A stretch of 64,000 nucleotides of DNA from Peronospora farinosa (GCA_947646735.1 CANTFK010000976.1:1-64000), one strand, 5' to 3'. Shown: positions 43,652 to 55,171, counted from the stretch's first letter. A program made the numbers and translations. Notes: generated by a model not told the origin, from the letters alone.

Positions 43652-45829
43652 CTATTTCGAGACTAGAACATGGTTCTTGTACTCGTTCATACTACCACGA
43701 AAGCGAGCAACCTTTTCATCACCGACGACCCATAATTCTTCACACACGCTCGTAACAAAGTGTTGATCGTGGGAAACAATTACCACACCGCCCTTGTATT
43801 CACGTAATGCATCAATAAGTGCATCGATCGTTTCCATGTCCAAGTGATTGGTAGGTTCATCGAGTACCACAACATGAGGTAGACGCCATGTCATGAGTGC
43901 AAAACCAACACGAGACTTTTGGCCACCTGATAGTGTACGTGTGGGTTTGATTGCCAATTCACCCGACAAATTGAAACGTCCAAGATGCGAACGAAATTCG
44001 TCTGGTTCGTGGCCTGGAAACATCTCCTTCATGTTCTGGACTGCAGACTTGGACAAATCCAGTGAGTCGACGTGGTGCTGAGTAAACGTAGCTACGCGCA
44101 GGCGCGGGTTCAAAGTGACTGAGCCCTCATTCGCACGCAGCTTGCCGATCATGATATTGATGAGCGTTGACTTTCCTGAACCGTTTACACCGAGAATACC
44201 AATGCGACTCGACATGTCGATGCCCATATGCACGTCTGCGAAAAGCAAGGGCGACTCTGGCTTATACCGGAAGCCGACACCTTCGACGGCAATGATAGGC
44301 CGCCCCAGCGGCTCCGCGGGCGGGAAATGCATTCGGAAAGCGCGCTCATCCTCGGGCTCATCAATCAGCTCATTGCGCAGGATTTTATCCAGTGCCTTGA
44401 CACGCGATTGCACCAGCGGAGCTTTCTTTGCATTCGCCCGAAAGCGCTCGATGAACTCTTGCATGTGCTGAATCTTCATTTGCTGGGCATCATAGGCTTT
44501 GCGCTGCTGACGCAGGTTCTCCTTCATCGTGTTTTCGAATGTATTGTAGTCGCCCTTGTAGTACATGAGCTTCTGCTGCGTCAAGTTGATAATGTCGGTG
44601 GTGACGGCGTTCAAAAAGTTTCGATCGTGCGATACCACAATCATCTGCTTGTCGTACTTTTCCAGGTAGTGTTCCAGCCAGATCACCGCTTCAAGATCCA
44701 AATGGTTCGTAGGCTCATCCAGTAGCAGCAGGTCAGGTGACATGAACAGAGCGCCCGCTAGCGCCGTCCGCATACGCCATCCACCGGAAAGCGCCTTTGC
44801 CGGTCCGTCCATCACGTCGTCGGGAAACTGCAGTCCGCTAAGAATGGTGCGTGCCCTAGACTCGGCCGTGTCTGAGTCAATGTTCGCGAGTCGGTCGTAA
44901 ATCTCTTTTAGCCTCGTACTGTGGTCCTCCCCCTCATTTGCCTCCTTTGCCGTGAGCTCCTTCTCTTCCTTCAGCAGTAGCGTGCGTTCGTAATCTGCTG
45001 CCAGTACCACTTCCAGCACGCTACGCTCTTCCTTACTAAGCTTCGAGGCCGACTCCTGCTCCACCAACTGAATACGAATATGTCTCGGAAATCCTTCGAG
45101 CTCGTAGTGTGAAATATACCGAAGCAACGTCGTCTTACCAGCACCGTTCTTGCCCACAAGTCCATACCGACGGCCTGCGACAATCTTGAGCGATGTATCC
45201 GACAGTAACGTCTTACCCTTAAAGTTAATAGTAAGACGAGGCACATGAACGTCCTTCTCGCCATTATCCTGGGACAAATCCGGCAAAAAACGAGCGTCTT
45301 CCCACTCCCGATCCATCTCAGCCTGTTCCTCGGCTTGTTCGACTGTAAGCTGCTCCAATTTGACCTGTTTACGCACTTGACGGGCCGAAAGTGCCGATTG
45401 TTGTGCTTCAAGCTCATCATTTGTCGTCTTGCGAATCTTATCAAAGCCCCACATTCGAGCCAATAGCTGCTCCGCATCATCTGCACCTTTGTCCATCCGT
45501 GCTTGTTCCTCAATGGTCTGAGTATTTTCCAAGACACGCACTTCATCTTCATGTGTCACAAGTGTTGATAGAGCTTGTACTTGTGGACTGGCGAGTAATT
45601 TAGTCGCCAACGAGCAACATACGCGCGACACTGCCGCTTTATCCGAGACAAAGTGGGTATCCAATAAAAACGGGGTCAAAGTTGTGCATAAAAGAGTTTC
45701 GAGAGACGTAGCATCAAGACGTGTCTCATGAGTTAATTGTTCAGCAACAGCACCGCTAATATACTTGAGAATCGTCTCATCTAGACCACGTAAAGTGACG
45801 GAGAAGACCTTGGTTACGACTTGTTCCAT
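43652..45829 (-). CDS. ABCF3: ABCF-family ATPase (ABCF3/GCN20-like)
   Basis: The frame encodes 725 residues without introns, close to human ABCF3 (709) and yeast Gcn20 (752). Its first 180 residues match the distinctive ABCF3/GCN20 N-terminal extension and charged linker. Two ABC cassettes without membrane segments follow: the first has GLVGKNGAGKTTLL (Walker A, residues about 223-236), LSGGWRMRTALAGAL (signature) and LLLLDEPTNHLD (Walker B). The second has GILGVNGSGKSTL, LSGGQKSRVGFAL and VVVLDEPTNHLD. Both sites keep their catalytic Glu. In fungi and animals these proteins bind ribosomes and help activate the eIF2-alpha kinase GCN2 under amino acid starvation. Here cytosolic, ribosome-linked ATPase activity is inferred. 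Confidence 0.93.
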   Translation of the reverse strand: MEQVVTKVFSVTLRGLDETILKYISGAVAEQLTHETRLDATSLETLLCTTLTPFLLDTHFVSDKAAVSRVCCSLATKLLASPQVQALSTLVTHEDEVRVLENTQTIEEQARMDKGADDAEQLLARMWGFDKIRKTTNDELEAQQSALSARQVRKQVKLEQLTVEQAEEQAEMDREWEDARFLPDLSQDNGEKDVHVPRLTINFKGKTLLSDTSLKIVAGRRYGLVGKNGAGKTTLLRYISHYELEGFPRHIRIQLVEQESASKLSKEERSVLEVVLAADYERTLLLKEEKELTAKEANEGEDHSTRLKEIYDRLANIDSDTAESRARTILSGLQFPDDVMDGPAKALSGGWRMRTALAGALFMSPDLLLLDEPTNHLDLEAVIWLEHYLEKYDKQMIVVSHDRNFLNAVTTDIINLTQQKLMYYKGDYNTFENTMKENLRQQRKAYDAQQMKIQHMQEFIERFRANAKKAPLVQSRVKALDKILRNELIDEPEDERAFRMHFPPAEPLGRPIIAVEGVGFRYKPESPLLFADVHMGIDMSSRIGILGVNGSGKSTLINIMIGKLRANEGSVTLNPRLRVATFTQHHVDSLDLSKSAVQNMKEMFPGHEPDEFRSHLGRFNLSGELAIKPTRTLSGGQKSRVGFALMTWRLPHVVVLDEPTNHLDMETIDALIDALREYKGGVVIVSHDQHFVTSVCEELWVVGDEKVARFRGSMNEYKNHVLVSK

Positions 45830-46445
45830 GTCGCTTTTAGGACCAATGAATTGATCTGAAAGCTGATTGGTCAGTAGTGGGATTTTCTATTTTTGAAATG
45901 GCCAATCAGAGTCTTTATTGATATTATGCTGTTCTCGGTGCTTATGCAATGGAGAGCGGTTTGGGTATACTGACATGTACACTTGTAGAGAGATGAAGCG
46001 ACGTAAGCGACAATCAAGTGTTGTAACAATGCTGGACGTTTATGCAGCGATGCAAGACACTTAGAAGAAACAAAAGGCAATGTCGTAGTTGTGTGGAGCA
46101 TCGGGGAATGTGAAGCAGACATTAAGAAGATCGCGTGATGTGGAGTGTTCGGTACCGTTCGAGTGTCGGCTGGTCATTGCATTGTTCCTGGTGCAACAAT
46201 GTCAAACCCGCATGGATGGTAGAAGTCTCATTACTGGGCTGTAATCTGATCATCACGAGTCTGCAGCAGTCAAATTGTGTCGAGCTCAGCTTTCCCATGA
46301 CTATGTGGGATGAAGCGCCTCTCAACAGCGCGATTTACTTGTGTTGCTTCTTTCTTGGCAGCTTATTACAAGAACACCCAACGTATACCGCTTGATCGTT
46401 CTGCGTCGCATACTTGCTGCATTACAGCTTACAGTCAGATTCGAT
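45830..46445. other. Intergenic region upstream of ABCF3
   Basis: It should carry the ABCF3 promoter. A 67-codon minus-strand frame (46122-46325) may be 3' exon sequence of the gene at 46446-46913, but no splice sites were established. Confidence 0.4.
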
Positions 46446-46913
46446 TTACTGTGCTGTCTGCAAATGATGCAGCCACAGCTCTACCAAATGAATCAGCATA
46501 CTTGAGCTTGGCTTTACATGTCGCACGACAAGATTTTCGATGTAAGCTCTGCAAACTTCATCGCAAAGTGCTGTTGCTGAGCCTGTTTTATTTGCTCTTC
46601 CCTTCTTCTCCGATTCAGACGCATTCTTCTTCTGCTGATCCAACGTCCCCTCAAACTTTTCTGCGTGTGAGACTGTTTGAGCTGTTACATTCATCAGTGT
46701 GTGGCCAGCAGCTGCTCCTCACTTCTCGGCGAACCGTTTGCTTTCTAAGGTCAAGTCTTGACGTCCTGCAGCTTCAGAGTAAGGTTGTATTGCATATTGC
46801 GTCGAGACCAACTCGCCTTCAATCTCGAGTTCCATCTGATGTTGTAGGTGCGAAGAAGATAGTCCCGCTAGCAGAGGGTTCCACTCGCTGCTGTTGTCTT
46901 TTATATTCTCCAC
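46446..46913 (-). CDS. Hypothetical protein, one frame broken by a TGA
   Basis: From ATG at 46913 the frame reads an acidic, coil-like sequence (MENIKDNSSEWNPLLAGLSSS...) until TGA at 46721-46719. The same register then stays open to 46446 (EKFEGTLDQQKKNASESEKKG...LCDEVCRAYIENLVVRHVKP...LVELWLHHL). The second part has the look of a real amphipathic helical protein. Either a short intron removes the TGA, or this is a pseudogene, or two genes lie end to end. One phase-compatible intron would start at the GTCAAG in the CGT codon near 46765 and end at TAACAG near 46690; the donor is weak. The antisense frame at 46310-46921 is longer but Cys/Leu/Ser-rich and less plausible. I do not recognise the family. 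Confidence 0.4.
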
Positions 46914-47161
46914 TTGCCTAATTCGGTCGATCCATTCTAATTGATGAATGACGCGTGCTCGCTGAGAGTACGGACACGCCCTGAAGTGTTATGGCCGTGG
47001 ATCATACGCTGCAGACACAGCCGGTAGAATTTGGTGGCATCAAGTACGAAGATTGTGGAGTATCTTGGTGTGCCGTGGCTTTGTTACAAGACACGCGCAA
47101 TTTGGATTCGCCGGTGGCGTTGGATCGAGCAATTCAGATCTATTTCACCATCGCTCCCGAC

Positions 47162-47983
47162 TTATTCCGGGGATGGCAACGTGATAGGCGAGAGTCCAAA
47201 GGAAAGCCGCAGCTTTGAGCGTTGCTTTGGTGTCTTGTTACTAGATGTATTCACCAGCGGCGACGGCGTTATTGCGTCGAAAGGCAACGCAGTAGGGGTC
47301 GTACAAAGCGTCGCAATGGGTGATGCCGACCACTTGGGTCGTCCCACAGGAGGTGACTCCCACTCGTTATTTGTTGTCATAGCAGTGCGATGACTGTTCC
47401 TCTTAGTTGGCCGCGGTGAAGTTGATCGCGACGATGACGTTGTCCGTTGACGTGGCGACCGTTTTGGTGTTAGAGGAGGCAGCAACTTCTCCATTTTGTG
47501 CTGAGTTTCTTGCATTCCAGCTGCACAATGTGTTGTGGTCGCTCTTTGTCGTCGATGCAGGTCCATTGGTATTGACGGAGATGTCGTCCGTGTCTTCCTG
47601 CTTCTGCTTGTCGCTACTGCTGCTTTATCTTTTGATGACCGAATGACTGGCAGTGGTGTCCGCAATACGTCGTACTGTTTTTCATCCTCAAAGAAGCTGT
47701 TGGTCCCACGTGACGTCTCAAATGAGTTATTGGCCTTTTCTTGCTGAGAAAGTGGTGAGAAAGTCATGGGTTTAAGCTCAGCAAGTGCATCAATGCTCCA
47801 GTTTAAAGCCAGACCGTCATCTTGCTCTTCAATCTCTTTTTTCTCTTCCTTCTCTATTGACTCTTCGTGTGCTAATGCCGCCTCAAAAGAAGGAAAATGA
47901 TCTCTATCACTTGTCAAAGCATCGAATGGATTTCTGTTGCTGCTCCAATTGAAAACCTCGTCATCTTCTAATGTTTCGGCCAT
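47162..47983 (-). CDS. Ser/Thr-Pro-rich protein, possibly Bora-like
   Basis: From Met at 47983 the product has 273 residues. The open frame starts seven codons earlier. The N-terminal part has NPFDALTSD and LALNWSIDALAELKPMTFSPLSQQEKA, the pattern (NPF followed by W-S-I-D-x-L-A-x-L-x-P) that recalls the N-terminal region of Bora, the cofactor through which Aurora A activates Polo kinase. The rest is disordered, with many SP/TP sites (RTTSPSIP, LTPKRSPRQR, AITPSPLVN), suggesting control by proline-directed kinases. The resemblance is short and was judged by eye, so the Bora call is tentative; a disordered cell-cycle phosphoprotein is a safer description. Confidence 0.5.
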   Translation of the reverse strand: MAETLEDDEVFNWSSNRNPFDALTSDRDHFPSFEAALAHEESIEKEEKKEIEEQDDGLALNWSIDALAELKPMTFSPLSQQEKANNSFETSRGTNSFFEDEKQYDVLRTPLPVIRSSKDKAAVATSRSRKTRTTSPSIPMDLHRRQRATTTHCAAGMQETQHKMEKLLPPLTPKRSPRQRTTSSSRSTSPRPTKRNSHRTAMTTNNEWESPPVGRPKWSASPIATLCTTPTALPFDAITPSPLVNTSSNKTPKQRSKLRLSFGLSPITLPSPE

Positions 47984-48611
47984 TCTTGCGATTATTCCTG
48001 TCAATACAGATGCTGACAGCGTCTTTATTGGTCAATATCGCTGACCTGGCACTATCGTCCATGCATGCATCGTTTTGGCCGACAAACACGTCCACACGTT
48101 TTCGTCTGGTGATTGAGAAATAGCTACTACTTGCAGTGTCACGACGGCGAAAACGCTGCGATGAGCTGTTCCTTGATAGCGTCTTTTGCTATCAAGAACA
48201 TCATCAGTGATCGACATCAGGCAACGTTTTCGAAACACTGCTCCAATACTGGGGACCGTTGCAGATGCCAATCATTGAGTACCTACCGACGGAGGTCAGA
48301 CGGAATGCGTACATCGCGTGCTCGAAGATACTTCTCCGTGCTGATGCACTGCGGTTGTGGTCAGACCAGACCGCTTGTGTATGGTGCCCATATTTACACA
48401 CTCTGCTTAAACGTGCGTGACACACCCATTTTGCGCGACAACCTCGTATGTAGGCGGACGCTTTTGCAAGCTGCCACGTCCTAGTAGCACACACCTGCTA
48501 TCAAAAGCATGAGAAGCGATTAAGCCGCGTACCTCCGCGTGCGGTGGTAAGGTTGACGGTACCCGAGGCGACTCGTCAGAACGAACTACTCAACCGCGTC
48601 GCGGAAGCTAT
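47984..48611. other. Intergenic with a coding-like relic
   Basis: On the plus strand, 48216-48418 reads without a stop as a peptide including MPIIEYLPTEVRRNAYIACS and LLRADALRLWSD and ends in TGA. There is no start codon in the frame, and I do not recognise it. A small perfect hairpin (TTGATAGC/GCTATCAA) lies at 48173-48195. The part nearest 47983 should be the promoter of the minus-strand gene. Confidence 0.35.
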
Positions 48612-49277
48612 TGTGGTGGAGTGGATTCTCAAACGACGTAGGAGATCCACAAACACACACAGCGCCGGACTGCCGCTTTACGGAGGGGGTACCCCAATAC
48701 CGTGTCGTGTTTACCTTGGGTCTCACCTTATGTACTCGTCGGCTTGGCTGGTCTTGCTCCTCATTAGACGCAGAGGCTCAAAGACTTGCTATTTGTATAG
48801 ATCGGCTCTTCGTGGTCCACGAGTGGATATACTTCATTCGAGACCGAGTTACTCGGGCTTGATCGACTGGGTCGAGAGCGATGCACCTGGTACTATGTAC
48901 CCCTTCAGTGGCTAACGATTTCTTGTTCTTTTGAACCCTTTTTTTCTTCTCTGTAAAGAAACCACTTTCTTTAGCGGGGCTTGAGGTATGGCTACTCGAG
49001 ACAAACTCACAGGCCAAAAGACTTCCCGGGTTTCGTTCGAACTTGAATCTTACCACACGACTGTCCTCAACGGGGGGGCAAAATATATCCTTTCCCCGGA
49101 ACAGGTGGGTAGATCGAAACAAATTCGCACGTGAGTCTTGACACCTCAGGGAAACTATCCTGAGGATCAACTTGCGTTGATTGAGCCGTCACCTCACCTG
49201 ACGTCGGGGAGCCAAAGGGTTTTCCGCCAAAAATAGGTGAGGCGACGGAGAAGCTTGGAGGGGGTGCTTAGAGCTGC
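48612..49277 (+). mobile_element. LTR1 fragment, truncated by LTR2
   Basis: It starts with TGTGGTGGAGTGGATTCTC at 48612 and follows the head of LTR1 (compare 2734-3400), including a G7 run at about 49071 and the AAGCTTGG block. It stops at 49277, exactly where the TGTGGTGGAG start of a different LTR (LTR2) begins. Confidence 0.8.
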
Positions 49278-50430
49278 TGTGGTGGAGCGGGGTTCACAAA
49301 ATTTCTGATGTGACCCTGACTCTCCACTGGTGCCCGGACAACCGACTATCGGAGGGGGTACTCCGTTTCCGTGTAACTTTCCTTCCTCACCTTGTGTACC
49401 CGTCGGTAGGGCGGGTAGCACTCTTCTCGGTGGACTTGAGTCGATGTTGAACTTGATTGTGTTAGGGATAGGTGGGGGGCGATCGAGTGGAATTCCTCAC
49501 ACGATCGCAGTTGTTCTTGGGGCACTCTATATGAGTCGCCCTGATCTCTCTTGAGATCTCCTTGTTCAAAAATGTAGATACTTGATCCACTTGATGCACT
49601 TGACCTTCTGACCACTTGAGCCGTCTCGCGATCTTGTGCCTTGTCCTTTACGTGATACTACGTCCAATCGCAGGCGAAGCTTGTTCGTGAGAGATCTTGT
49701 AATTCCTGGCCAAACAATCCAGGGATATTACTCGTAGGTACTGGTGGCAGAAGCTCTTGATCGTCGGGGGGCCAAAAATATCCCACCCGGAAGAGAAGTC
49801 TGCGTGCGTAGTTAGAAGTAAAAGAAACTCTGTTTGAAGTTAACCAATCAAATACTAAAACCTACGATGCTGCCTATCTGTATACCAGGGTCTTCTGTGC
49901 CGCTTCGTCCTTCCAAAAAAATCAGATCTTGATATGTGGCCCACTCTAATATAGCGGCGATCTCACTCTTGGTTACGATGTCGATTATGATCGCATTTGT
50001 CGATCGTGATCGCCCTTGTCGATCGTGATCGTATTCGTCGATCGTTGTTCGCCTTTGTCGATCGTGATCGCAAATATATCCATGCTGATCTGATCGAAAT
50101 TATATTCATGCCAATTGCTTCAATCGCGATCCCGATCAATCATGATCGAGCATAAAAGGTCGACATGTAGTCGTAATCTTCACTTGGGCTGTAACGATCA
50201 TATGCGATCAATTGATCTATCAAATAAACTTGATCGCGCCCATAATATCACCAAGTATAATCCCATATATCGATCCAATCCATGTATGTGGTCCACACTC
50301 CAATCATTTTCCCACCGTTGATCAAAAATCCTTCGATCGGCTTCACCACAGCCGTCCCCTGCACTGAGTTCCAGCATACAGTGCTGGTGATCAGTGCATC
50401 CATTAATTTGATTGTCTCTCTCATCCAATT
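49278..50430 (-). mobile_element. LTR2, 3' LTR of the large Gypsy element (one boundary approximate)
   Basis: The segment 49278-49640 matches 60805-61160 and 61872-62227, which lie next to the gag start in those copies. In element orientation this copy is the 3' LTR, ending in CTCCACCACA at 49278. The other boundary is not sharp; a GATCG-rich repeat region (49970-50110) is included here. The LTR1 to its left suggests that this element, or its LTR, landed inside LTR1. Confidence 0.65.
49970..50110. repeat. GATC-rich tandem repeat
   Basis: About six imperfect units of roughly 21-22 bp, built on TTGTCGATCGTGATCGC, lie in tandem. GATC also recurs across the whole Gypsy element but is much rarer in the gene island. 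Confidence 0.8.
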
Positions 50431-50433
50431 CTC

Positions 50434-52663
50434 GTGCCCATTATGTCGTCGTCTTCTCAGAATGTTACGTCCCCAGCCATTTCCACCGATACGACCGTTG
50501 ATCTCAATGATCCGGTGATTTCATCATTTGTCCTAAATTTTGGATCATCCAATCTTCCAGTTATGACGTCGGCACCATTAGACATTACTCGTCCCAGCTT
50601 TCCTCCTAGCCAAGCTCCAACATCATCTTCGGAATTCCTTAACAGTCAAGTCACGCCCCTTCCATCGGTGGATCGATCCACTTTGAAGGCCCAAATCGAC
50701 AATCTCTTCGATTGTCTAAAAGTCGACTCGATCCGTACGTACAGGATAACTACGATTTGTTTCGCAAAGCTTTACGCTTCCAATAGACTCGGTGCGATCG
50801 TTTGGAAAAGGAGATCCAAAATGATCGGGAATTGGCAAAGTCTTTTGTGGAATACGCCAGCGAAAAATATAACTCCCTGCGCCACGAACTTGAGGACGCC
50901 AATAAGTTGGCGGATGATTATCGCGAAGAATTGGGAAAAGCAGAAAATTAATGCCAAGAAATCTCGGACTTACGATCTTCTCTTCTTAAAGCGACTGCAG
51001 CCCGGCATAGAGACCAAGAGAAATTCCAGTTCCAACTAGCTGCCATCGAGAACAAGCTGGCCGATTTTATCGCTGCAACGAAAGTTGCCGAAGATCGAGC
51101 ATCCCAAGTTATCGCTTCTGAGAATGAATTAAAGGCTCGCCTCTCCAAATCAAACATAAATTACAGGAATCGCGAAGCGCATGCAGACTGGCTCAGATCG
51201 AGCGTGATCAGTTGGCGCAGAAATTAATTAATCGAGAAAACGAGCGCAATCAGATAGCACAGACGTTAGCCGATAAAGAAGATGAACGCGATCAAGCTCT
51301 CCGCGCTCGAGACTCTCTCGTTGCTCGCTTGACCGATTTGCTTTCTGGTGCCGGATTTTCGGCTTCCTCCTCGTTGCCCACTACGATTTCTTATGAGACG
51401 CTTCTTTAACGGAACAAACGTCCGCACCAGGTAACTACCCCAGATAAGACAATCTCGAAGCGGTCACGCGGTGCTACTACGTCCCCGAGTTCACCGCCCA
51501 CTCCCCTTTCCGACCAATCTAAATTCAAGTCTCACGTCCCTGATGGATCCCTCTCGACTGCTCCTCCTGGATCCACTGCCGGTAATTCTGACGAAGATGA
51601 TCGATCTTTTAGCTCGTCAGACCAGACCGACGATTCGTTGATGGCTGCATTATCTTCGTCTCGGTCCACTTCCCGAAGACGTGTGGCGATACAGTCCAAG
51701 ACGACTCCGCCTTCCTTATTGATAACGGTCGCCACTCCCAGCCCGATGGCTTCACCTCCTAGTAATCAGCTTCCCATATACATGGCTGATCTGTTTGGGG
51801 AGTCGTCCGATGATTCCGACAGCATCGGTAGCGAGTGTCGAAGTCTATGAAATCAGCTGTTACCCACGGAAGAATATATGAATCTCCCAGCCACAACTAT
51901 TTCTCGCGATCAATGGCTTCCAGGCTATCGTGATCGGGTTTCTCGATCACCTGCCGATACCATTCCTTGGTCGGCACGGAAAGTCAGCTCGACATGTGTC
52001 TCAGAGTTGGATTTGAATATTTCTTCCATCACTTTCGAAACCGACGGGTTATATCGTCCCTGTATTCGAAGGGAAACACTGTAACCCACTTAACTCCGAC
52101 TGGTCGTCTCTATTGATCACTTCTTCCCAGATTAAGCGATTATATGAAATCCAGCCTTGGAATATATATATGATTTCATGGTCGATCCAATTTCGTGCCG
52201 GCAAACCGGTTGGTACTCAGAATTGATTACTATGTATCATGCCTTCGAACTCCGTCACCGTCAAGCCCTGTGGGAAGCGACCCACTTTCTTCCGATCTCC
52301 ATCAAGATGCATCGATCCGATCCTTCGTTAGCCACTTTTGCTAAGTAGCGAAGCCAACGGCGATCAAGAGCTGGACCCAGATGGAAAAAAGTGTTGATAA
52401 AGATTCTTCAAGGTATGATCGACGACCATTGTGACCTCGACATCCTGTTGGACCCCATATTCCTCCACTTTCCTCGTCCTAACGAGGTAAAATTGTGGTA
52501 TCCAGGATTGGCCCCAAAGCAGATCAACATTCCCAATTTGGTCACCGCGTACTCCATGAGCAAATCTACGGAACCCTGGCGAAACCAAATTCGCTCTTCG
52601 ATTAAAGATCATCCCGGATATTCCGTTGCCCGCCTGGCCGACAGGTTTGTAGCCCGTGAGTAA
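50434..52663 (+). pseudogene. Antisense ORF of the Gypsy element (between integrase and 3' LTR)
   Basis: Plus-strand frames, opposite to gag-pol, run through this stretch with several shifts. They include 50434-51039 (Ser/Thr/Pro-rich start, MSSSSQNVTSPAISTDTT), a long coiled coil around 50720-51400 (for example NLREL-like KFQFQLAAIENKLADFIAA and ERNQIAQTLADKEDERDQAL), a Ser-rich acidic part at 51480-51850 and a globular end (52157-52663, with LVTAYSMSKSTEPWRNQIR). Oomycete retroelements often carry a similar protein, but I cannot name it. Frameshifts mean this copy is probably inactive. In the element it lies between the integrase end (53056) and the 3' LTR. Confidence 0.6.
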
Positions 52664-53055
52664 TTTCTTTGATGTAGCTTGTTAAATGCGATCCTTTCGT
52701 ATACTTTCAATCTTTGTATTCCATTATGATCGCATCCAAATTTACTTTTTTTCCTTTGATCGTGAAATCGTGATCAATTAAATTCGATCGGCGATTCTCG
52801 ATCGTTTACTGACTCCATATATCCCGTTCCACCTTCATGCTTGACCTCATCACACACCTTCATTTTCCCTAACAGCCCACCGCTATCAGTCACGACGTTC
52901 CTCCTCGTGTGATTGCATCACCTCGAAACGATTCACACTTGTTCGATTGCGATCAAACTCTTCCATCAAAGCACCGCAATATAAATCGGCCTCATCTATC
53001 CAAGAGGGATCGTCATAGCCTTTCCAACACACCAAAATTGACGGTACACCCGACA
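52664..53055. other. Non-coding part of the Gypsy element
   Basis: This AT-rich, GATC-containing stretch separates the antisense ORF from the end of the integrase region. It could hold the promoter or 3' ends of either; nothing specific is visible. Confidence 0.4.
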
Positions 53056-54087
53056 CTAACGTGTCTTACGGCCAGTTCGCACATCTGCAATCCTTTTCAC
53101 TTCGAATGTACCTTCCTCCAGATCACCTTCCCAGCTATCTTCTGGCAACAATGCTTGATCGAAATCAATTTGATTTGCTTCGTCCACATTCAGCAGATTC
53201 GTAGGCCGTACCGGAAACACTCTGACCAGTTTTAATTTAGACACATGGACTAATGGAAACAGCCTATACGGTGTAACCGCGATCTCCTATCGCACAGCGT
53301 TATCACCGCATTTTTCTGCCACACGAAACGGTCCATGCCACATGTGAGCCAGCTTCCGAGCGTACCCATTCTTGACCCGATCTAGATAGAGCCATACTTG
53401 CGATCTGCAGCTTATTTCCAATCGATCGTGATCTGCATTATGGCGATCGGCTCGATATTGAATCGCAAGTTTTAGTCGATCATTCACCACCGATCGTGCT
53501 CTTTGATATTGGCATTGTATTCCATATCGCCATCGCCGTGGATCTCGATCCCGTGGCTTCGTGCTTCCTAATGGAAGGGTAGCCTCCAACATTGATCGTG
53601 GGTCCCAACCGTGAATCAGATAAAAAGGTGTATCCCCACAGACACGATCTTGCGCGGTGTTAATCAAAAAAGTCAATCGCTCTGCATATTCGTCCCAGTT
53701 CTTTTGATTCTCATCCGTCACATACATCTTGATTGCTCTTGTCAGAGTTGGAACCATTCGCTCAGCTGTGCCATTTGCTTGCGGCCTATATGCCATAGTA
53801 GCCCACTGTTTCTTTCCTGCGATTTTATTAAAAGCTCGGAAGAAATCAGACATAAATCCTGGCTCACGATCGTGGCGGATTGCTTCACTTACACCAAATC
53901 GTCGGAATACGCATTCTTCGTAATTCTCTGCAATGGTTTGTGCAGTTCTAGAAGAACTAGCCTTCGCGATCACGTAACCAGAGAACAAATCGATCCATAA
54001 TAATAGCTCGGTGTTTCCTTTGAATGACCGCGGCAACGACGGGATATGATCCATAGCCAAAATTTGAAAAGGATAGGTTGTCTGCAA
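53056..54087 (-). pseudogene. Gypsy integrase core and C-terminal region
   Basis: The frame at 53287-54087 gives the rve core: ILAMDHIPSLP (first Asp), AIRHDREPGFMSDFF (second Asp) and YRPQANGTAERMV (catalytic Glu). A C-terminal GPY/F-like module follows (YARKLAHMWHGPFRVAEK). After a frameshift, 53056-53244 continues with VFPVRPTNLLN...EVKRIADVRTGRKTR, which resembles the beginning of a chromodomain and then stops. Chromointegrases use such domains to choose target sites in chromatin. Confidence 0.8.
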
Positions 54088-54099
54088 ATTTCCTGGTGA

Positions 54100-54462
54100 T
54101 CATCCGTGATCAGATGGTTTCCCTTTGCCCATTTCACAATCCAAACATTCTCCTACATAGCGTTGCACACTCTGGTACAATCCTCGCCAATGAAAATTCA
54201 TCCTGATTCGTTTGTAAGTCCGAACGATTCCTTGGTGACCGCCCTCCAGACTTGTATGGTAATAATGTAAGAAGTCTGACTGCAATAGCTCTGGTATCAC
54301 CAAACGAGCCAACTCTGCACGACTTTCGGATCTCGCAACCGATCCAGGGCAGAAAAATAATAATCCACTTTGATCCACTTCGTTATCAGATCCGATCAGC
54401 GTGCAGGCCTTCGCTTCTTCTGCTGTTAGCTTGGCAACGTCCCCAATCAGATATGTCTTCAA
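54100..54462 (-). pseudogene. Gypsy integrase zinc-finger region
   Basis: It shows the HHCC arrangement (HYYHTSLEGGHQGIVRTYKRI, then ECLDCEMGKGKP), the N-terminal integrase zinc finger that helps multimerisation. A break at about 54090-54100 separates it from the core. Confidence 0.8.
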
Positions 54463-54471
54463 GTTGGCTAT

Positions 54472-55171
54472 CTAATTCTCTTCATCCTGTGCTTGTCTTA
54501 TTCGATCGATCTGCACGATCTCCTCCTGTAAAACATCGGGTTGACAGCGTCTTCTTACGGCCGATCGAGTGATCGCAGTTACTCTGACTACCTGATCAAC
54601 TTGACTCGGAATCAACAACTCATCCAATCGATTGAGTGTGATCAGATCTTGGCGGTCTCTGTCGGAAACAACGGATATACCTTTCTCTTGCTGTAGAGCT
54701 TCGCTAGCTAGCCGATCAGCACTCTGATTCCATTCTCGCTTCACATAAAGGAAATCGTGATTCGGCCACGATCGAATTTTTTCCATAGCTTGACGACGCA
54801 GCAATTGTAGACCGGGTGCTTTGCAGTCAATCTCGCCACTCATTTGCCTGATCACTAAATTTGAATCACCGCAGATAATTACACGTCCCCTGGTCTGATC
54901 ACTCTAGCAAATCGAAACTGAGGAGTAGTCCTCGATATTCTGCTTCGTTCACCGTCAAATTAGTCGTAAAATTAGAGGCGGCAGCTACGATCGTCCACTC
55001 TGGTAATTTCCATATGATCACACTGTATGCTCCGCCCTTCCTCTTTACCCTAGCCGACCAATCGAAACTGGCCACCAGGAGGCTTTCTCCTATTTTCACT
55101 GTGGTCGGTGGCATACTCATTGTTTGCCTGGGCTGTTTCCGTGGAGCGATCGCGATCAACACTTCATCCAC
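54472..55171 (-). pseudogene. Additional RNase H domain of the Gypsy element
   Basis: Frames at 54899-55171 and 54472-54855 together form an RNase HI-like fold after the usual RT-RNase H. ASFDWSARVKRKGGAYSV carries the first catalytic Asp, TVNEAEYRGLLLSFDLLE the Glu, VIRQMSGEI follows (just after a segment reading GDSNLVI-like on the minus strand near 54860), and WNQSADRLASEAL carries the last Asp. This pattern resembles archaeal-like or dual-RNase H elements rather than the RT-attached RNase H. Confidence 0.75.

Noticed and set aside
46719..46721. Selenocysteine codon
   Set aside because: No selenoprotein family resemblance and no SECIS-like structure noticed; an intron or nonsense mutation is simpler.
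46310..46921. Plus-strand 203-codon ORF
   Set aside because: Cys/Leu/Ser-rich with no domain; the opposite strand has more natural protein composition.
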